Positions 26,568 to 40,375 of a stretch of 64,000 bases of DNA are shown here, piece after piece (positions within the stretch are counted from its first letter, which is position 1; each line of letters starts with the position of its first letter). The DNA is from Dirofilaria immitis (Eukaryota; Nematoda; Chromadorea; Rhabditida; Onchocercidae). The stretch lies in assembly GCA_024305405.1 (NCBI GenBank), contig JAKNDB010000054.1, positions 1,020,710-1,084,709 on the forward strand, read 5' to 3'. The translations under genes and the position numbers were made by a program. The notes below the pieces were generated by a model. It saw nothing but the letters and a program-made list of their open reading frames with translations. It did not search any database and was not told the origin of the DNA.

Positions 26568-29500
26568 TCATAAATTCATCGGCGAACCTAAATAATAATC
26601 ATCACTCTCGAGATATGTCGTACAATGCGATGATGACGTAGCCCAAGCTGATGAATATCCCGAAGAATTGGAACCAGGAGCATTTGCTGCTTGAAGTTGC
26701 ATTGGTGAAGGTGAATTACTAAATAATTGGTTCATTAAAATATATTTGAAATATTTAATAAAATAAATAAGTTTCAAATTCGATCGCAAAAAAGATAACA
26801 AATATAAACTTCGAGACTGAATACAACTTTAATCCCTAAAATTTTAATTTTCTCTTCTCTTTCAGAATAAATAACTTCAAGTTGTATTGATATTTATTTT
26901 TCTTTTGATCTAAGAATGTAGTAAATGATAATTATTAACGAAAATTTTCATAATTTTCGGGATTTCTTGATAAAGATAAGAGAAAAAATGAAAAGATCCA
27001 AGAAAATGCTTAATTATGAAAACTCTCTCATTAATTATTATTTAGTTTCTATGCAATATTTTCGACTTATTGTTTCAAAGAAATTCCAAAAAAATGATAA
27101 TTTTTATCAAATAAAAATATCCAAAATTACCATACAATATAATTTTAAGTTACATACAGAATAAAATAATTAAATTTTAGCATCTAAAAATATATTTTAA
27201 GTTTTACCTTGAAATAGAATAAACATAAATTTAAATTTCGTAATTACCTTTTAAACGGATCGACGATAAATGATGATAATGAATTGGTCGTTGGTGAATA
27301 TCTACGATACGATGATTCGACAAAATCATCTATTATACAATCGGCGGATGGTGTTACATTCGACGTATCATCCAACTGATTTGGTAGAGGACTAAAGAAT
27401 ATTTTGAAACAATTAAATTTTTTTAAGCTTCAATCTTTAATTGGCTTTAAGAAAATTAAAATATTTTTAAATGAAAACTTCATAAATATTGAAATTTATC
27501 GCATAATACAAATTATAACTTTATTTATAAAAATTTACTATAAATAAAATATGTTTAGGATAATTAAAATAAGTGGTAGTTAAAATCTAAAAGAAATAAA
27601 AATAATAAAAGATAAAAAAAAGAATATTTTCTGATAAAAATTAATATTAATTCAAATTAAAAAATAGGTAAATAAACAAATAAAACAAACCTTTCTATAT
27701 CAACACATGAAGTTGAATGGCTTAAATTAAATATTTTCAATTTTCCAGTATATGAATCTTTCATCGATAAACCTTCTATAAATAAAAAAGGAAAAAAATT
27801 TTTTTTCTTTAATTTCTTAATATTACTTTTGGCAAATAAGATAATGATGAAATATCAGAATCAAATATCGATATATTATTATTTAGCTATTTAAATTAGC
27901 TATTTAATTACTTAAATTAAAAATTTTACAAAATCAACTGAATTGATTAATTAAATACGAAATAAATTGAGAAAATCATTTCTCATTTGTAGATAAATCT
28001 TCCTTTGGAGAAAATTTAAGATATATTTTTTAATAATAAAATAGCAATTTCACAAAAATAACGGTCTTTGATAAATTTAATATATCTTACTATTTACAAA
28101 CTTTATAAATAAAAAGAAAATTACCGGAATTTAAACGACTAGAAATTTTTCGTTCTTTTGTTTCAGCTAAAATTAATTCTTCCATTAATTGATCGATATT
28201 TGCGACACCTGATAATTTGAATACGAGAACATCCTCACAAACAGCATTAGCTAATGCCTAAACGTAAAAGAGCGAAAAGATATAAGTTTACGCTAAATGC
28301 AATTATAAAAGTCAAAATTTGAAATTTAAAAAAATTTCAAATTTCCATTAGTGTGATATATAGTAGAAAGAGTAAATTTTGAACAAAAAGTAAAACATTT
28401 CAGAGAATTCCAGCTTGAAAAATTAAACTTATTTTGCGAATGTTGATAATTTGATATGATTACTCAACAATCCCTAGTGGAAAAAAAATCTCTGCAGTAT
28501 TTGTAGTAATTGAATTTGTTTCCGAGAATACTCATTAATTTGATACGGTTACTTGATAATAGCTTAGTAAAAAAGAAAAATTCTTTTAAGTTATTTGCAA
28601 TGATTAAACTCGCTCCCGAGAATACTGATTATTTGATAGGTTACTTGTCAACCACTTACTGGAAACGATAAGCAGAAAACTATTTATCTAATTATCGGTA
28701 TATCGAAGGAGAAATATATTCTGCTACGATTATTTTATTTATATGTTAAATTTGGTTATATATAAAAAATAATTCTAAAAACTGTAGTTCGCAATATAAA
28801 TTATCAAGAAAAAATCGTAAAAATAATCGATCAAAATTTTTTTAAATGGAATTATTTATCAATTTTATTTTTCAACAGTTAGCTATAAAATTATTGAAAA
28901 TTAAAAAAATAATAAATAAATAAATCTCACTAATAGAATCAAATTTTGAGATGATAAGGTATCAAAATTATTATATATTAATTGACCTGTAACGGTGATA
29001 ATATGAAGAATGTAAGATCACCAATTCTGTTCGTATCTGTTGGAATCTTTGTACCAACGTAATGTTCCAGTGCACCAAATATACGTCGACGTGTTGATAG
29101 GATATTCATAACACTTCCACTTGATAAACCTTTTGCTACTACAATAATCAAATAGAATATATTTAAATTTAAGCTAAGTTTAATTTTCTCAGACTCTTTT
29201 TAGCCAAGGCAAGTTTCACTGAAACTTTTTTCCAATAGTAATAATAATAAAAAGTCAATTAATTTTAACTAATTTGTTGATTGAGTTAATTTCATTCCCG
29301 AAAAGAACTATTTTGATATTATCTTTATAATACGTAATAAGAGTGCATGATAATGGATGATAAGATTATCAAAGTTTATTACAACAATATAATAATGGTT
29401 AAGATTAATTTGAAAAATATTTTTATTAATTTTGATTATAAAATTTAGAAAGAAAAATGAAAACAAAATTTTTTAAATTATTTATAGCTAACCAGGATTA

Positions 29501-32500
29501 AATAGAACGCAAGCTTTTAAAGCAACAAATTCAACATCATCAATTTTCAGAAATTTCATCGGTGCAACGAGTTGATCCATAATACGTTCACAATCTCGAA
29601 AATAAATATTTCTGAAATAAATTATCAAAAATTTTGTTATAAGTTTTTGATTATAAATTTACTTAACTTTAAACTTATAAAAAATTTGATTATTTAGTAT
29701 TAATTGACATAATTTTCGTTATCTTCCATTTCTTATTTTTCCTTTCTATCTTTTGTTTTTATATTTTCCTATAAATAATTCTTACACATTTAATTAATAA
29801 TCATCACTATCATTTACAATGAAAATAAAATTTCATCATTATTTGTGAAATTTCATATAAAATTAATTTAATATAACAACTATCCATTCTTATCATCCAT
29901 TATCATTATTACTAAAGAAAGATGAATAAATTATGTATTTAACAATCAATCCAGTAACTAATTAAATTATAATCTCATAATGATAATTTATAGGAATTAC
30001 TTCCTACGCTTTATTAATTATATTAATTACAAGTGAGCAAGAAAAAAGGAAAAACTCATACTCGAGATATTCTTCATTATTATGATCACCACAACGTGGT
30101 ATGCATGATTCATTGAGTAATTTTAGAAAATCAGAATTATCTTTTGATCGATATGCAACACCAAGAATGATATGTTGTGAAGCATAATTTTTAAGCAATG
30201 CTGTCTGTAAATTGGATTAGTTGAAAACTTTTTGACAAAAAAATTTTGAAATCATCAGTTGAAATCATGTATTTGATAATATTATGATAGCAATTTGACA
30301 AATAAATTAAATTGAAATGATTATGCAATGACTGATAATAGATAGCAATCTGAGGAATGAATTAAATTGAAATAACATATATGATAAATGATAATACGAT
30401 AATAATTTAACAAACGAATTAAATTAAAATGACATACATATAATAACTAGTTGTACACTTTTTCTAAAAGTTCAAAAATCGTTATTGGTTGATCATAAAA
30501 CGTATTATTATTATTTTCTGATCAGTGATTATTATTATTACAAATGATTATATGAAATCATAATGATAACGATAATTGATCTGATTATCAGTAAAATATT
30601 TTGCATTTTCTTATTTTATAATTTCATACTTTCCGATAATATTAACCGTAGATGTGGCAAGAAATAACATGATAAATGAATGGTAGAAAAATTCCCGAAT
30701 ATAATCAAAAAACTTTTAATACTCATTTTTTTAACTATTTAAAATAATTATTTAACTTTAAAACGTATTAAGCATTTCATGTTTCACGTTAAGTATTAAA
30801 ATAAGAGGAAAAATTGATATACCTGATCATCAGTTGAAAGTGTCGTAAATGGTGATAAAGTTTTAGCCCATTCAATAACAAGTAATAACTGACTATGAAT
30901 ACTTGTATAAATATCTCTAATAGTTGCAGTACGACCAAAATCATTTGTTCCATACTATAATTTGCATATTAAATCTTTGAAAAAGAAAAAATAAAAACGT
31001 TTATCAAAATTACTTATTTTAATCTTTCATTTAGAATAATAATTTTCTCGAGAATCAATTTCTCTAAAATCAAATCAATCAAAAATTTGTCTTGATTATA
31101 ATAATATTAACAAAATTAATATAAAATAATAAAAAGATGAAAAAGCAAAGAATAAAATATATGCATTAATTGTTTAATATTATAATTACTAAATTTCAAG
31201 TCCCACAATTTTTCAAATGTTTTTCGATCAATTAAAAATTTGACGACAAATATTGAAAAATAGATCGAAAAGAAAAATAAAAAGCTTTTTATTCTCGATC
31301 TTCGAACTTTTCTCGCGCTTACCAATTGATTTTTTGTCCATAAGGGAACATCGGTTTGTTTCATAACTGTTCCTCGTAAACTTTCTATTTTTTTCAGATG
31401 ATAAAAGACTTTCTAACAATGACCGTGGTGTATCCCATGATAACAATGTTGATGTCGTTGTTACTGTTGTTGTTGTTGCCGTTGCTGCTGCTATTGTTGT
31501 TGACGATGACGACGATGATGATGGTGATGTCGTTGACGAAACCGTAAATTGTCTGTATGATACAAATGATAATAAACAGTGGAAAATCAATAATTCGAAC
31601 TAGAAATTGCTTGAATATTATGATAATTGATAATATGTAATCATTTATAAAGTAATTAGTTGAAAGTTAGAAATTAAAATTAATGATTAAAACTTTAACA
31701 GATGATAAACAAATATTTCATACCCAGTTCGAGAAGATTGTTTTCGATTGGTTGTTTTAGTCTGTTCCAACTTTAAATTTGAAAATCCATTATTCGTAGT
31801 ACTTTGAGCAACTGCAGCGGTGACACTTGTCGATGGTGACGATGATGATACAGTGCGTTTTCGTCTACCGATCACATCACGTTCATTTTGCACTGCTAAA
31901 AAGAAGAAAATGAAAGTTATAAAAATGTGAAATGATGAAGATTGTGTATATTGAATTATTTTATGGCATAAGTTAGCACCAAAAATTGTTGTAAGTCCTC
32001 TGATGATACTGTAATACAGTATAGTTAGAAATACTATACAGTAAGACATAGCCCATGGATAGAGCGCTCCGTTCGTATAGAAGAGGACTGGGGTTCGATT
32101 GCCCATACCTTTAGTTCGTGTTAGAAAAATATTTCAAGAGATTTTTATAATAATATAGTACAACTTAAGCGGAAAATTGCAATACAGTATAACTGAAAGT
32201 ATACAGCAATTTTATAGTATTTATAGTCCTGATGTATTATAGTATCATTAAGACTTTAATGACATCATTATATATTCTTATCACTAAATAGATTATGACA
32301 TGTAAAGAATGATAACAACAATTTTAAATTTAGCTTATCCAAATATATCAAAAGAATATATTTAAATTATTAATATTCGTCATACATTTTAATTATAGGC
32401 ATTCTAACTTTTCAATTTTTCTTAGTTAAGAACTATTCTTATTCAAAATTTTTAAAGAATACTAGCTATTATAATAGTACTTAAGTAATTGAACTAATTG

Positions 32501-35330
32501 GAATGATATGTAAATTGCTGGGAATAATATTAATTAAGAACTATTTTTATTCAATAAATCTTTTTGAATATCAATTACTGAAATAATACCTAGTTAATTT
32601 AATTCATTGGCATGATACATAAATTGATTAAAAGTGATATATTTGTCGGAATATTAACTAGAATATATATATAAATACTAATACTCATTAATGCTTAGTA
32701 ATACTTGTGTTAAAATAAATATTTACGAATTAATAAACTAAAATGCTAAGTAACAGTTACTGAAATAATACTGATATTAGAATAATGATTTTTAAAATAA
32801 TACTGAAATACTTATTAAATTCATAAACAAATAGTTTTTCTTAATAAGGAGAAATTTGTGTTATTAAATAATTCATGCATAGTTAAATTAAAATTACAAT
32901 CAAAATATTACTTATTTTATTTTATCTCTTCCTGCTTTTTTTTCAAATCTACAATTAATCTATAATTTCTTTATAAATTAATGTATTTATTTTTCATCCT
33001 TTTTACATTGCTATTTTATTTTTATTTAATATTTTTTTGGTTAGACAAAAATTATGAAATATTAGAAAAATATATATATATATAGCCATATTAAGATAAT
33101 TAAGCAAACTTTTGCTAAAACTAAACAATTAAAATCAATCATCAATCAAAATTAAAATAATCAAATGAGCTATGAAAGTTGAGCTACCAAAATTGCCGTG
33201 CTTCTAGAATAGTTAAATAAATTGTAAGTTTCTATCTTGAATTAAAACAAAATTTTCAATAATATATGTAACGATCATATGATTATCTGTAATAATTAAT
33301 AGTCAAAAATGCTGATAAGAAATATTTTTGCATAAATTTGTTTATTCACTTACCATCGATCTTCATTCCAGCATTAATGCAACGCATATAACGACATGAA
33401 CGACAAACTGCTCGATTATCTGTAAATTAATATTTATTCTTTATTTAAACAATCTAATCAATTTTTAGATAAATAGATCAATCTTAGATTCTTATCAATA
33501 AATAAATTAATTATTCAAGAAAACAAATGATTAATTCTTCTTTTGATAATTTGATAAAATCATTTTCAAATAGAAAAAAATACACGATATAATGATATGA
33601 AAAAAGAAGAATGAAAAATTTACAGAAAAATAATAAAATAAAAATGATTCATAAAATTTAAAAAATTTATTTCAATTTTTTCGTAATTTTTCTTCTTTTT
33701 TTTTATTGTGCCAAATAAAAATTTATCATTTTATTATTCATTTAACATTCAACAAAAAAAAACGAAAAATTGGACGAATAAAAATTTTGAATGGAAAAAA
33801 TTATAAAATATTATAAATGATTATTGTTTTGTTTGTAATTTCATTTGTCATTTTTAGGTAAATAAAATTATATTTAAATTAATAATACAATAATAAATAA
33901 TCATATTTTATTATTTATGTTTCATCGTATCGTATGATATTTTTAGCCTCTCATTTTATATTAATTTAAATTTTTAAACAAATTTATCTAACATTCACAA
34001 CGAAATATTGTTACCGTAATTTCTTGAATTTAAAAAAATGTTTTCTATACGAAACTTACGTTTATCAATATTGCAATTACTACTAAAGCGACACGTATAT
34101 CTATAACCACGTCGAATGGTCCGTCTAAAGAAGCCTGCAAAAAAACGAAAAATTTGAAAAAAGCTTATTATTAGACTAAATTATATTTTTTTCTCGTTTA
34201 TCATATTTATCATTATTTTTCTTTTATCTGATTTTTTAGGTGATAAAAAATCCTAACCTATTATCATTGCATTATCATCATCAAGGAGTCATATAATTAA
34301 TAATAATTTGAAGTATAAATCACAAAATATTAAATAATATTATCATTTCAAAAAAATGACTAAAATGAACAGTTTTAATCATATTATCACGAATAAATTG
34401 TTATTTATAGTAATTTAATGATTGATAATTAATTTTTTTGAAAATTATCATTGAAGCTTTGCAGGTGAATATAAACTTATTTTCAACTGCAAAAAAACCA
34501 ACAAATGAAATTGAAATGTAGGGCTATTTTTCATCCTGCAATAAAAACTCATAAGATTTCAAGGTAATGTTTAATTAATCATTGATTAAGCAACTATAGG
34601 TAAAAAGTATAGAAATGTTTTGTGAATGATAATTACGAAAGTGAACCATCTATTTCTTTTTTTTTCTACTTTAAATTAACTAACCTTTACATCCGTTACA
34701 TGCAATCGTTCCATAATGCCGACCTGTTGCCTGATCACCGCATACCGTACACAATAAATCATTGTTGTCTAGAAAAATATTTAATATCGAGAAATGATAA
34801 TTATATTAATAGTATTAATAACAATAATAATGATAATAATTAATTTTGTTTTATTCTAATCTTCCTATTTTATTGTCGTTATTTTTATTATTGCTGCCAT
34901 TGTTATTACTGTTATCATTGCTATTATTACTATTATTATTACGGTTAAGACAATAATGTCTTTATTTTGGTTGAATTTTTTCTATTCATTATTTTACTGT
35001 TTTTGTTGCTCCTACCATAGGTATTATTATTGTTTCAATTACGTTTTTGCTTAGTTTTATTGAATTATTTGTTTTTAATTTCATTTGTCATTACTATTTG
35101 ATTACTTTATAATCATCACTTTCTGGTGATTATTATCGCGACAATTATTATCAGTAATTGTTGATATTGTGGACAAATTAGTATAATTAGTATCATAATA
35201 AGTATCTTGGTGATATATTTAGCTATTGCATCAAAAAATTGAAATTATTAATTGAAAGGAATAAAATTGAACTTTTTTCAATATCATCAATATCCTTCAC
35301 GGTACTTTCAGCTTTCAACATTTGATGCAT
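26568..35330 (-). CDS. Nuclear hormone receptor (nematode supplementary type)
   Basis: A ligand-regulated or orphan transcription factor acting in the nucleus. Exons, in transcript order: 35330-35273 (tentative start, [11 protein letters not shown]), 34768-34685, 34134-34060, 33419-33354, 31895-31724, 31552-31323, 30954-30823, 30204-30062, 29611-29493, 29135-28987, 28257-28125, 27775-27691, 27391-27248, 26718-26568. All other joins are in phase. The DNA-binding domain begins near residue 26: finger 1 Cys 26/29/43/46 with P-box CNGCKG and FFRRTIRRG, finger 2 Cys 62/68/78/81 with [16 protein letters not shown]. It is followed by [18 protein letters not shown], typical of HNF4-derived nematode receptors. 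A Ser/Thr-rich hinge leads to a ligand-binding domain with the helix 3-5 signature [19 protein letters not shown]. The ~140-residue tail is Ser/Asp-rich and ends LGSPMNL. Exon 31552-31323 has one base too many for its splice phases, most likely in the seven-A run at 31388-31394. The DNA-binding and ligand-binding exons are secure; the first exon is a guess (weak donor GTTCAA). Confidence 0.9.
28436..28690. repeat. Three-copy degenerate tandem repeat (~88-94 bp) in intron
   Basis: Copies start at 28436, 28524 and 28618. Each opens with 'g(a/c)gaatact.at(t/a)atttgata' and continues 'ggttactt..caa..a.ttagtgga'. It lies in the nuclear receptor intron between exons 29135-28987 and 28257-28125. Confidence 0.65.
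30275..30446. repeat. Three-copy degenerate tandem repeat (~56-60 bp) in intron
   Basis: Units of the form 'gataata..agatagcaa' followed by 'tttgacaaa.aattaaattg' and 'aaatga'. Intronic in the nuclear receptor gene. Confidence 0.6.
31445..31530. repeat. Coding trinucleotide repeats (Thr/Ala/Ser tracts)
   Basis: Within the nuclear receptor exon 31552-31323. Minus-strand ACA, GCA, TCA and TCG repeats encode homopolymeric Ser, Ala and Thr runs in the hinge between the DNA-binding and ligand-binding domains. Confidence 0.8.
32042..32112 (+). pseudogene. tRNA-like element (tRNA pseudogene or SINE head)
   Basis: Plus-strand 'tagcccatggatagagc' (32049-32065) matches a pol III A box and D arm. 'ggggttcgattgccca' (32090-32105) matches a B box and T arm, with a four-pair stem around the TTCGATT loop. 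The spacing is that of a tRNA. The anticodon arm pairs poorly and no good acceptor stem is seen, so this is not a working tRNA. It lies in a nuclear receptor intron and is flanked by palindromic 'actgtaatacagtatag' sequence. It could be a lone tRNA pseudogene or the head of a tRNA-derived SINE. Confidence 0.55.
32422..32640. repeat. Two-copy degenerate tandem repeat (~108 bp) in intron
   Basis: Both copies contain 'agttaagaactatt.ttattca', then 'aatt.a.t.attggaatgata', then 'taaatt'. Intronic in the nuclear receptor gene. Confidence 0.5.
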
Positions 35331-35764
35331 TCCAAATATTTTCTCCAATTTCTTCCTGCTACCTTTTTTTCGCCCTTTTTTTTCTTGGATATCAAAAAAT
35401 ATAAGTTTATACGAATATTGCACCGGAAAATTTTAAATTTCTTCATAAAAAGAGAAGTATTGCATGAAATAAACAAATCGATCGATTGATAATAACATAA
35501 ATCATAAAACTTTCCTAAAAACAAAACGAATAGCAAATAATTTAAAAAAAAAGAAAAAGTCAATAAATAAAACCAATATTGATTTTTAAAAATTTTTATA
35601 GCATCAAATTAAATAAATGATTTTATATTTTTATCTTTTACAAAAGAAATTTCGTTGCAACTTAGTTTTAAAACTCTTTTCCAATATCTTTTAGACAGCT
35701 AAATAATGTTGATCATACTGTTGCATAATCTAATCATTCATTATTTTAATATTATTATGATAAT

Positions 35765-36125
35765 TTAGGATCATCATCAATATTATGCTAAACTAGTATC
35801 GCTGTTATTGTAATTTTATTCATAATCATTGTTAATCGCATTTACTGTAATTATTAGCTAATATTTTTCATGACCATTATAATCAATATTACTGTCATAA
35901 ATGATCATTAATATTGTAACAATATTAGACATATTTTTAATAATTCATTATCATCACATTATTATTATTATAGGTTTGCAATTGTCACGAATATTAATTA
36001 TGCCAAATTAATATTGCTATCACTATAATTCTACGAAATGATCATTATCAATCATATCTATTATAACTATTAGCCAAAATTTTTATCAATATTATAACTA
36101 TTAATACTGCAACAATATTAGAAGC
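35765..36125. repeat. Two-copy degenerate repeat (~190 bp)
   Basis: Copy 1 (about 35770-35945) and copy 2 (about 35980-36122) share, in order, 'aatattatgc.aaa', 'tattgctatcactataatt', 'gatcattatcaatcat', 'ctattagcc' and 'actgcaacaatattaga'. Confidence 0.5.
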
Positions 36126-38677
36126 AAATAAATAAAACATTTTTGTTATATCATCTTCAGTTAGCTTCATTCGTTATAAAATAAAATTCAATTTTAAAAA
36201 TTATAATTTAAAAAAAAGAAAATTGCAGAAATTTTTTCAAAGAAAAAATAGTTTTTCCTATTATTACATTAGTATTAGGCAAAAAAATTTGCAATATCAG
36301 TTCAAACTAATTTATTTATCAATTCGAAAAAGAAAATGAAAAAAGATATTTGAAGGAAATGTTGATATCAACAACAAAATAAAACTAGTCTTCAATGATA
36401 TCTGTTAATTTCTAATTAAATAAATGGCATTTTGTACCTAAAAAAATGATAATAATTTCAGGTTTTTCTTTCTTCCTTTTAAGCGCAAAGGAAATGAAAT
36501 TGTCAATTTCTGATATGTCAGCAAATCTAATCAGGTAACTTCAAAAATTGACGAAACAAAAAAATGCTAAAAAACGCTAAAAGTATTTGAAAAATTATTC
36601 ATTTATGACTGTTCAATACTTAACCTCTCAATTTTCCAATTGCTTTAAAAATTTAACGAACATGTTTAACTGATTTAATCTATTATTTATTGATAATTAA
36701 TGATTACATCATTTATTTATATGATATAACAGAGAAGCATAGTAATTAAGCAGATAAAGGCTAAAATTAAAAAAAAAAACGAAGATAGGATCAATATTGA
36801 TTTATCTCTTTAAAATCAATGCTGATTTATTTTTTGATTATGATTGATATATCGCTTTATTTTATTTTGTTCTAAATTTATTCCACTGCATTGCTTATAC
36901 TATAAAATTATATCATTTTATCTATGTTAGAATAGAAATATTATTATTTATCTATGTTGGAATAGAATAATAATTAAGGAAACAGTAATTAAACTGAAAA
37001 GAAAAATGATAACAGAATTAATCAATATTGATTTATGCTATACGATAAAATTATTTACTTGGAAAATGTTCTGCACCTATTTTATAGTTAATTTCTATTG
37101 AAAAAAATATTTTCAATTTTCCTCAAAAACAAAAAAATGAATGAAAGATGTAGGAAGATGGTAAATTTTCCAATGTATCAAAAATTCAAAAATTAAAACT
37201 TTAAAAAAGATTTCAAAAAGAAAGTGCAAAAGCAAAATCAGTATATTGATTTTGATATAGATGCTGGTGATTACGCCGATTTGATATAAATATATTAATG
37301 ATTAAATAAAACAAAATTAATCTAATGATATTTTAAAAAATTCAAATAATATATATATCATTATTTTTGATTCCTTGATACTTTTGTTTGATGTCATCTA
37401 AAATTATCAATTAAATTATCAAAAATATTCATTTTTGCTTTAATAAAAAGCAAAAATTTATTACTTTTTCTTGTTCATTTCAGCAAGCGATCATTAGAAA
37501 AATAAATGATTCCTTTTTCAAAATTTACCAATTATTAGCAATTTTAAATTTTATATTTAAAAAAAAAGGAAACAAAAGAAGTAGAGAAAAGGAATATTGG
37601 AAAATAGAATAATTGGAAGTGATAATGAAAATTGTTCAAACAAAACAACTGTTACGAATTGTGAGAAACATTTTTTAAATTTAAAGAATTGCAAAAAAAA
37701 CGAAATGAAAAAGTTTGAGAGGAATGACTGATAATTATGAAACACATAGAATGCATTTTCATTTTCTTTTCCTTCTATTTTTTTAACTAAAATATTTTTC
37801 CAAAATTTAAAAAAAATGTAACATATATTTATATATTCATAAGAAATAAAAATTATTTATGATTCAAATTCTATTGTAATATAACTTTATAAATGTATCA
37901 AAATTTTAAACGAATAAATCATTTAAAAAAATTGTAATTTTACTTCCCAAAAATGTTTTTTAATATTATTTAATAGCAAAGCAAAAATAAAAGAAAAATT
38001 CTTAAAATTAATGAAAAAAATTGCGGAAAAATTCGATAATAATCAAAAATTTACATTCTGTTTTGTTAAGTGCAATGAAATATTAAAATTTCAAATTGTT
38101 GTTTATATTTTAAAATTATTTTATCAAAAATTTTATCAAAATCTATATTACGAAAAGATTTAATAAAATGTTTAGTAAAATTTTTATATTTCGTTTTATT
38201 ATGAATGGTCAAAAATTAAAATTGAAATAATAACTTACTATTAAGCCAATTTTATTGAAGTTTTTACTCATTCTTTAAAACTATGTTTTTCTTAGTCTAA
38301 TAGTTTTAATATCTACCGGAACAAAATTAATATAAGTGGCGGCTTTTTTTTTTTAAAGGAATTATTTTTAAAATGGAAATGAAAAAAAGTTCAAATATTT
38401 TCTACGATAAACAAAAATTTGGTTTTTTTCAATAGTTTTCAAATTTATACTATTATTGTTAATCGAAATTGTTCTTTTATGATTTTATTATTTGATTACT
38501 ACAATTTACTTCAACAGTCTTGAATATCATTAAATTTTAATGTCATTGATATTATCAAAACCTATTCACAAATTATAAGTTTGTTTAATAATGAAAACAA
38601 AGTGTTCGCATAAGTTAGTTGATGATTGATTTCAATCTAAATATTAACAAATTTCAATTTGTTATCATCTTAGACAA

Positions 38678-38678
38678 C

Positions 38679-38723
<45 letters not shown>
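38678..38723. repeat. (AAT)n microsatellite
   Basis: About fifteen uninterrupted AAT/TAA units. Confidence 0.95.
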
Positions 38724-38724
<1 letters not shown>

Positions 38725-39723
38725 TAAATTTTAATTAAAATAATATACACAAACATTAACATATACAACTTTTCATTTATTTTTCTTATCTTATTCATTA
38801 TATATTAAAATGCATAGGAATAGTATGAAAAGAGATTATTTAATTAAATGATAAAAATTCATTGATAATAGAAAAGAAAAGCAATTCTAATTTTGAACTC
38901 AAAAAAAAACAAATTATTAAATTTTAATAAATAATAAATTGCAATGAATAAATATTTTAAATTAAAAAAATAAATATACTAAATGTATTTTTATTGTATT
39001 AATTGCAATTCAATCAATAATTTTTTCTTTCGTTCTCTTTTTTGTTGAAAAACAAAAAGATAGAAAAATGATAAAATTGATAAATGTATATGTTTTAAAC
39101 GAAAGAAAAAATGAAAAAAAATATTTCATTTAATTTTTTAATTTAAAATATTTATTCACTGCAATTTATTATTTATTAAATTTAATAATTTCGTTTTTTT
39201 GGATGAAAAAAATTTCTAATTGATAAAATATAAGTTTGGCAATATTTACGAAATAAGCCAATTTATAATTATTATTGAAATGAAATTAAAAGATGAAGAA
39301 AAACAATCAGATATGATAATGTTTTATCGATCGAATAATTTTATGCATCATTAATTTTTTTCTCTCCAAAATTTCATTAAATTGTTTACGGTTATGAATT
39401 TACAAAAAAAACGAAAAAAAATTGATTATTATCAGTTGTTATTATTTGCTAGATATGTTATCTAATAATATTTTAGGGATTATCGAAATGATTGGGACAT
39501 CAGATTTCTCCTATTTCAACGAAATATAGTGTGAATATTTAAAGAATTATTCACTGATTAAAAGAAGGTATGATATTATCAGGAAAAAATAAAATACTGT
39601 ATAAACAAAATTTTAATATTATTTTTATTACAAATGAAAGTTGCGAATTAAATACTTGATTATTTGAAATCGATTGCTATAGATGGGAAAATGTTTTTAT
39701 AATTTTTTTGAGAATGTTTTTCT

Positions 39724-39758
39724 TCTCTTATAACCCCATTGTAGAAGTAAGATTAAAA
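39724..39758. repeat. 34-mer direct repeat, copy 1
   Basis: Contains 'ttataaccccattgtagaag' followed by 'taagattaaaa', and recurs exactly at 40570-40603, about 845 bp away. The flanks are unrelated. It is richer in C+G than its surroundings. Confidence 0.85.
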
Positions 39759-40169
39759 AAATTTTGTGAATATTAAATTGATTGAAGTCTTCGAATCAAT
39801 TTCGCTTTGAAAAGCTAAAATATTTTTTTAAATATTATAAAAATTTTTTCACTTTAAAATTTCTCAGTATAAAATATAATTGATAATTACGAATACTCTA
39901 TGTATTATTATTATTTTGCTATTTTTAGAGACAACAATTCATCTTTTTGTTATCAAAAATATCTTTGCGTGAAGAGAAACTTATCTCGATAAAAATATTT
40001 CTTTGAAAAAATACCGATTAGATGATCGGAAAAAAGAAATGGAAAGTTGTTCAGCGAGTAAATAATCTGCTAAAATGTATATATATATATTACTGATAAC
40101 AAAACTAATTTTTATCAGATAAGAGTCATCATTTATATTTACATAGAAATGTATGCATAAAATGCTAAT

Positions 40170-40375
40170 AGTGATAATAGTAATAATAGTAGTAATAACG
40201 ATAACAGTAGCAATAATAGTAATGATAATAATAATTATAATAATAATAATAATAATATTTATCCAATAACAATAATTCTAGTAACGGTTGTTGATAATAG
40301 CAACAACAATATAGGAACGATAACGATGAACAATAACAAATAATATTAATTAATAATAACAACAGTGTATAAAAA
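40170..40375. repeat. Compound (AAT)/(AAC) microsatellite
   Basis: Interrupted AAT, AGT, AAC and GAT units over ~200 bp. On the minus strand it makes a Tyr/Leu-rich spurious frame. Confidence 0.85.

Noticed and set aside
26925..27164. 79-codon plus ORF
   Set aside because: Lies in the intron antisense to the nuclear receptor, is Lys/Asn/Ile-rich as expected from A+T bias, and has no domain.
31687..32106. 139-codon minus ORF starting [17 protein letters not shown]
   Set aside because: Its first half translates a tRNA-like element within an intron. Only 31895-31724 is a genuine exon.
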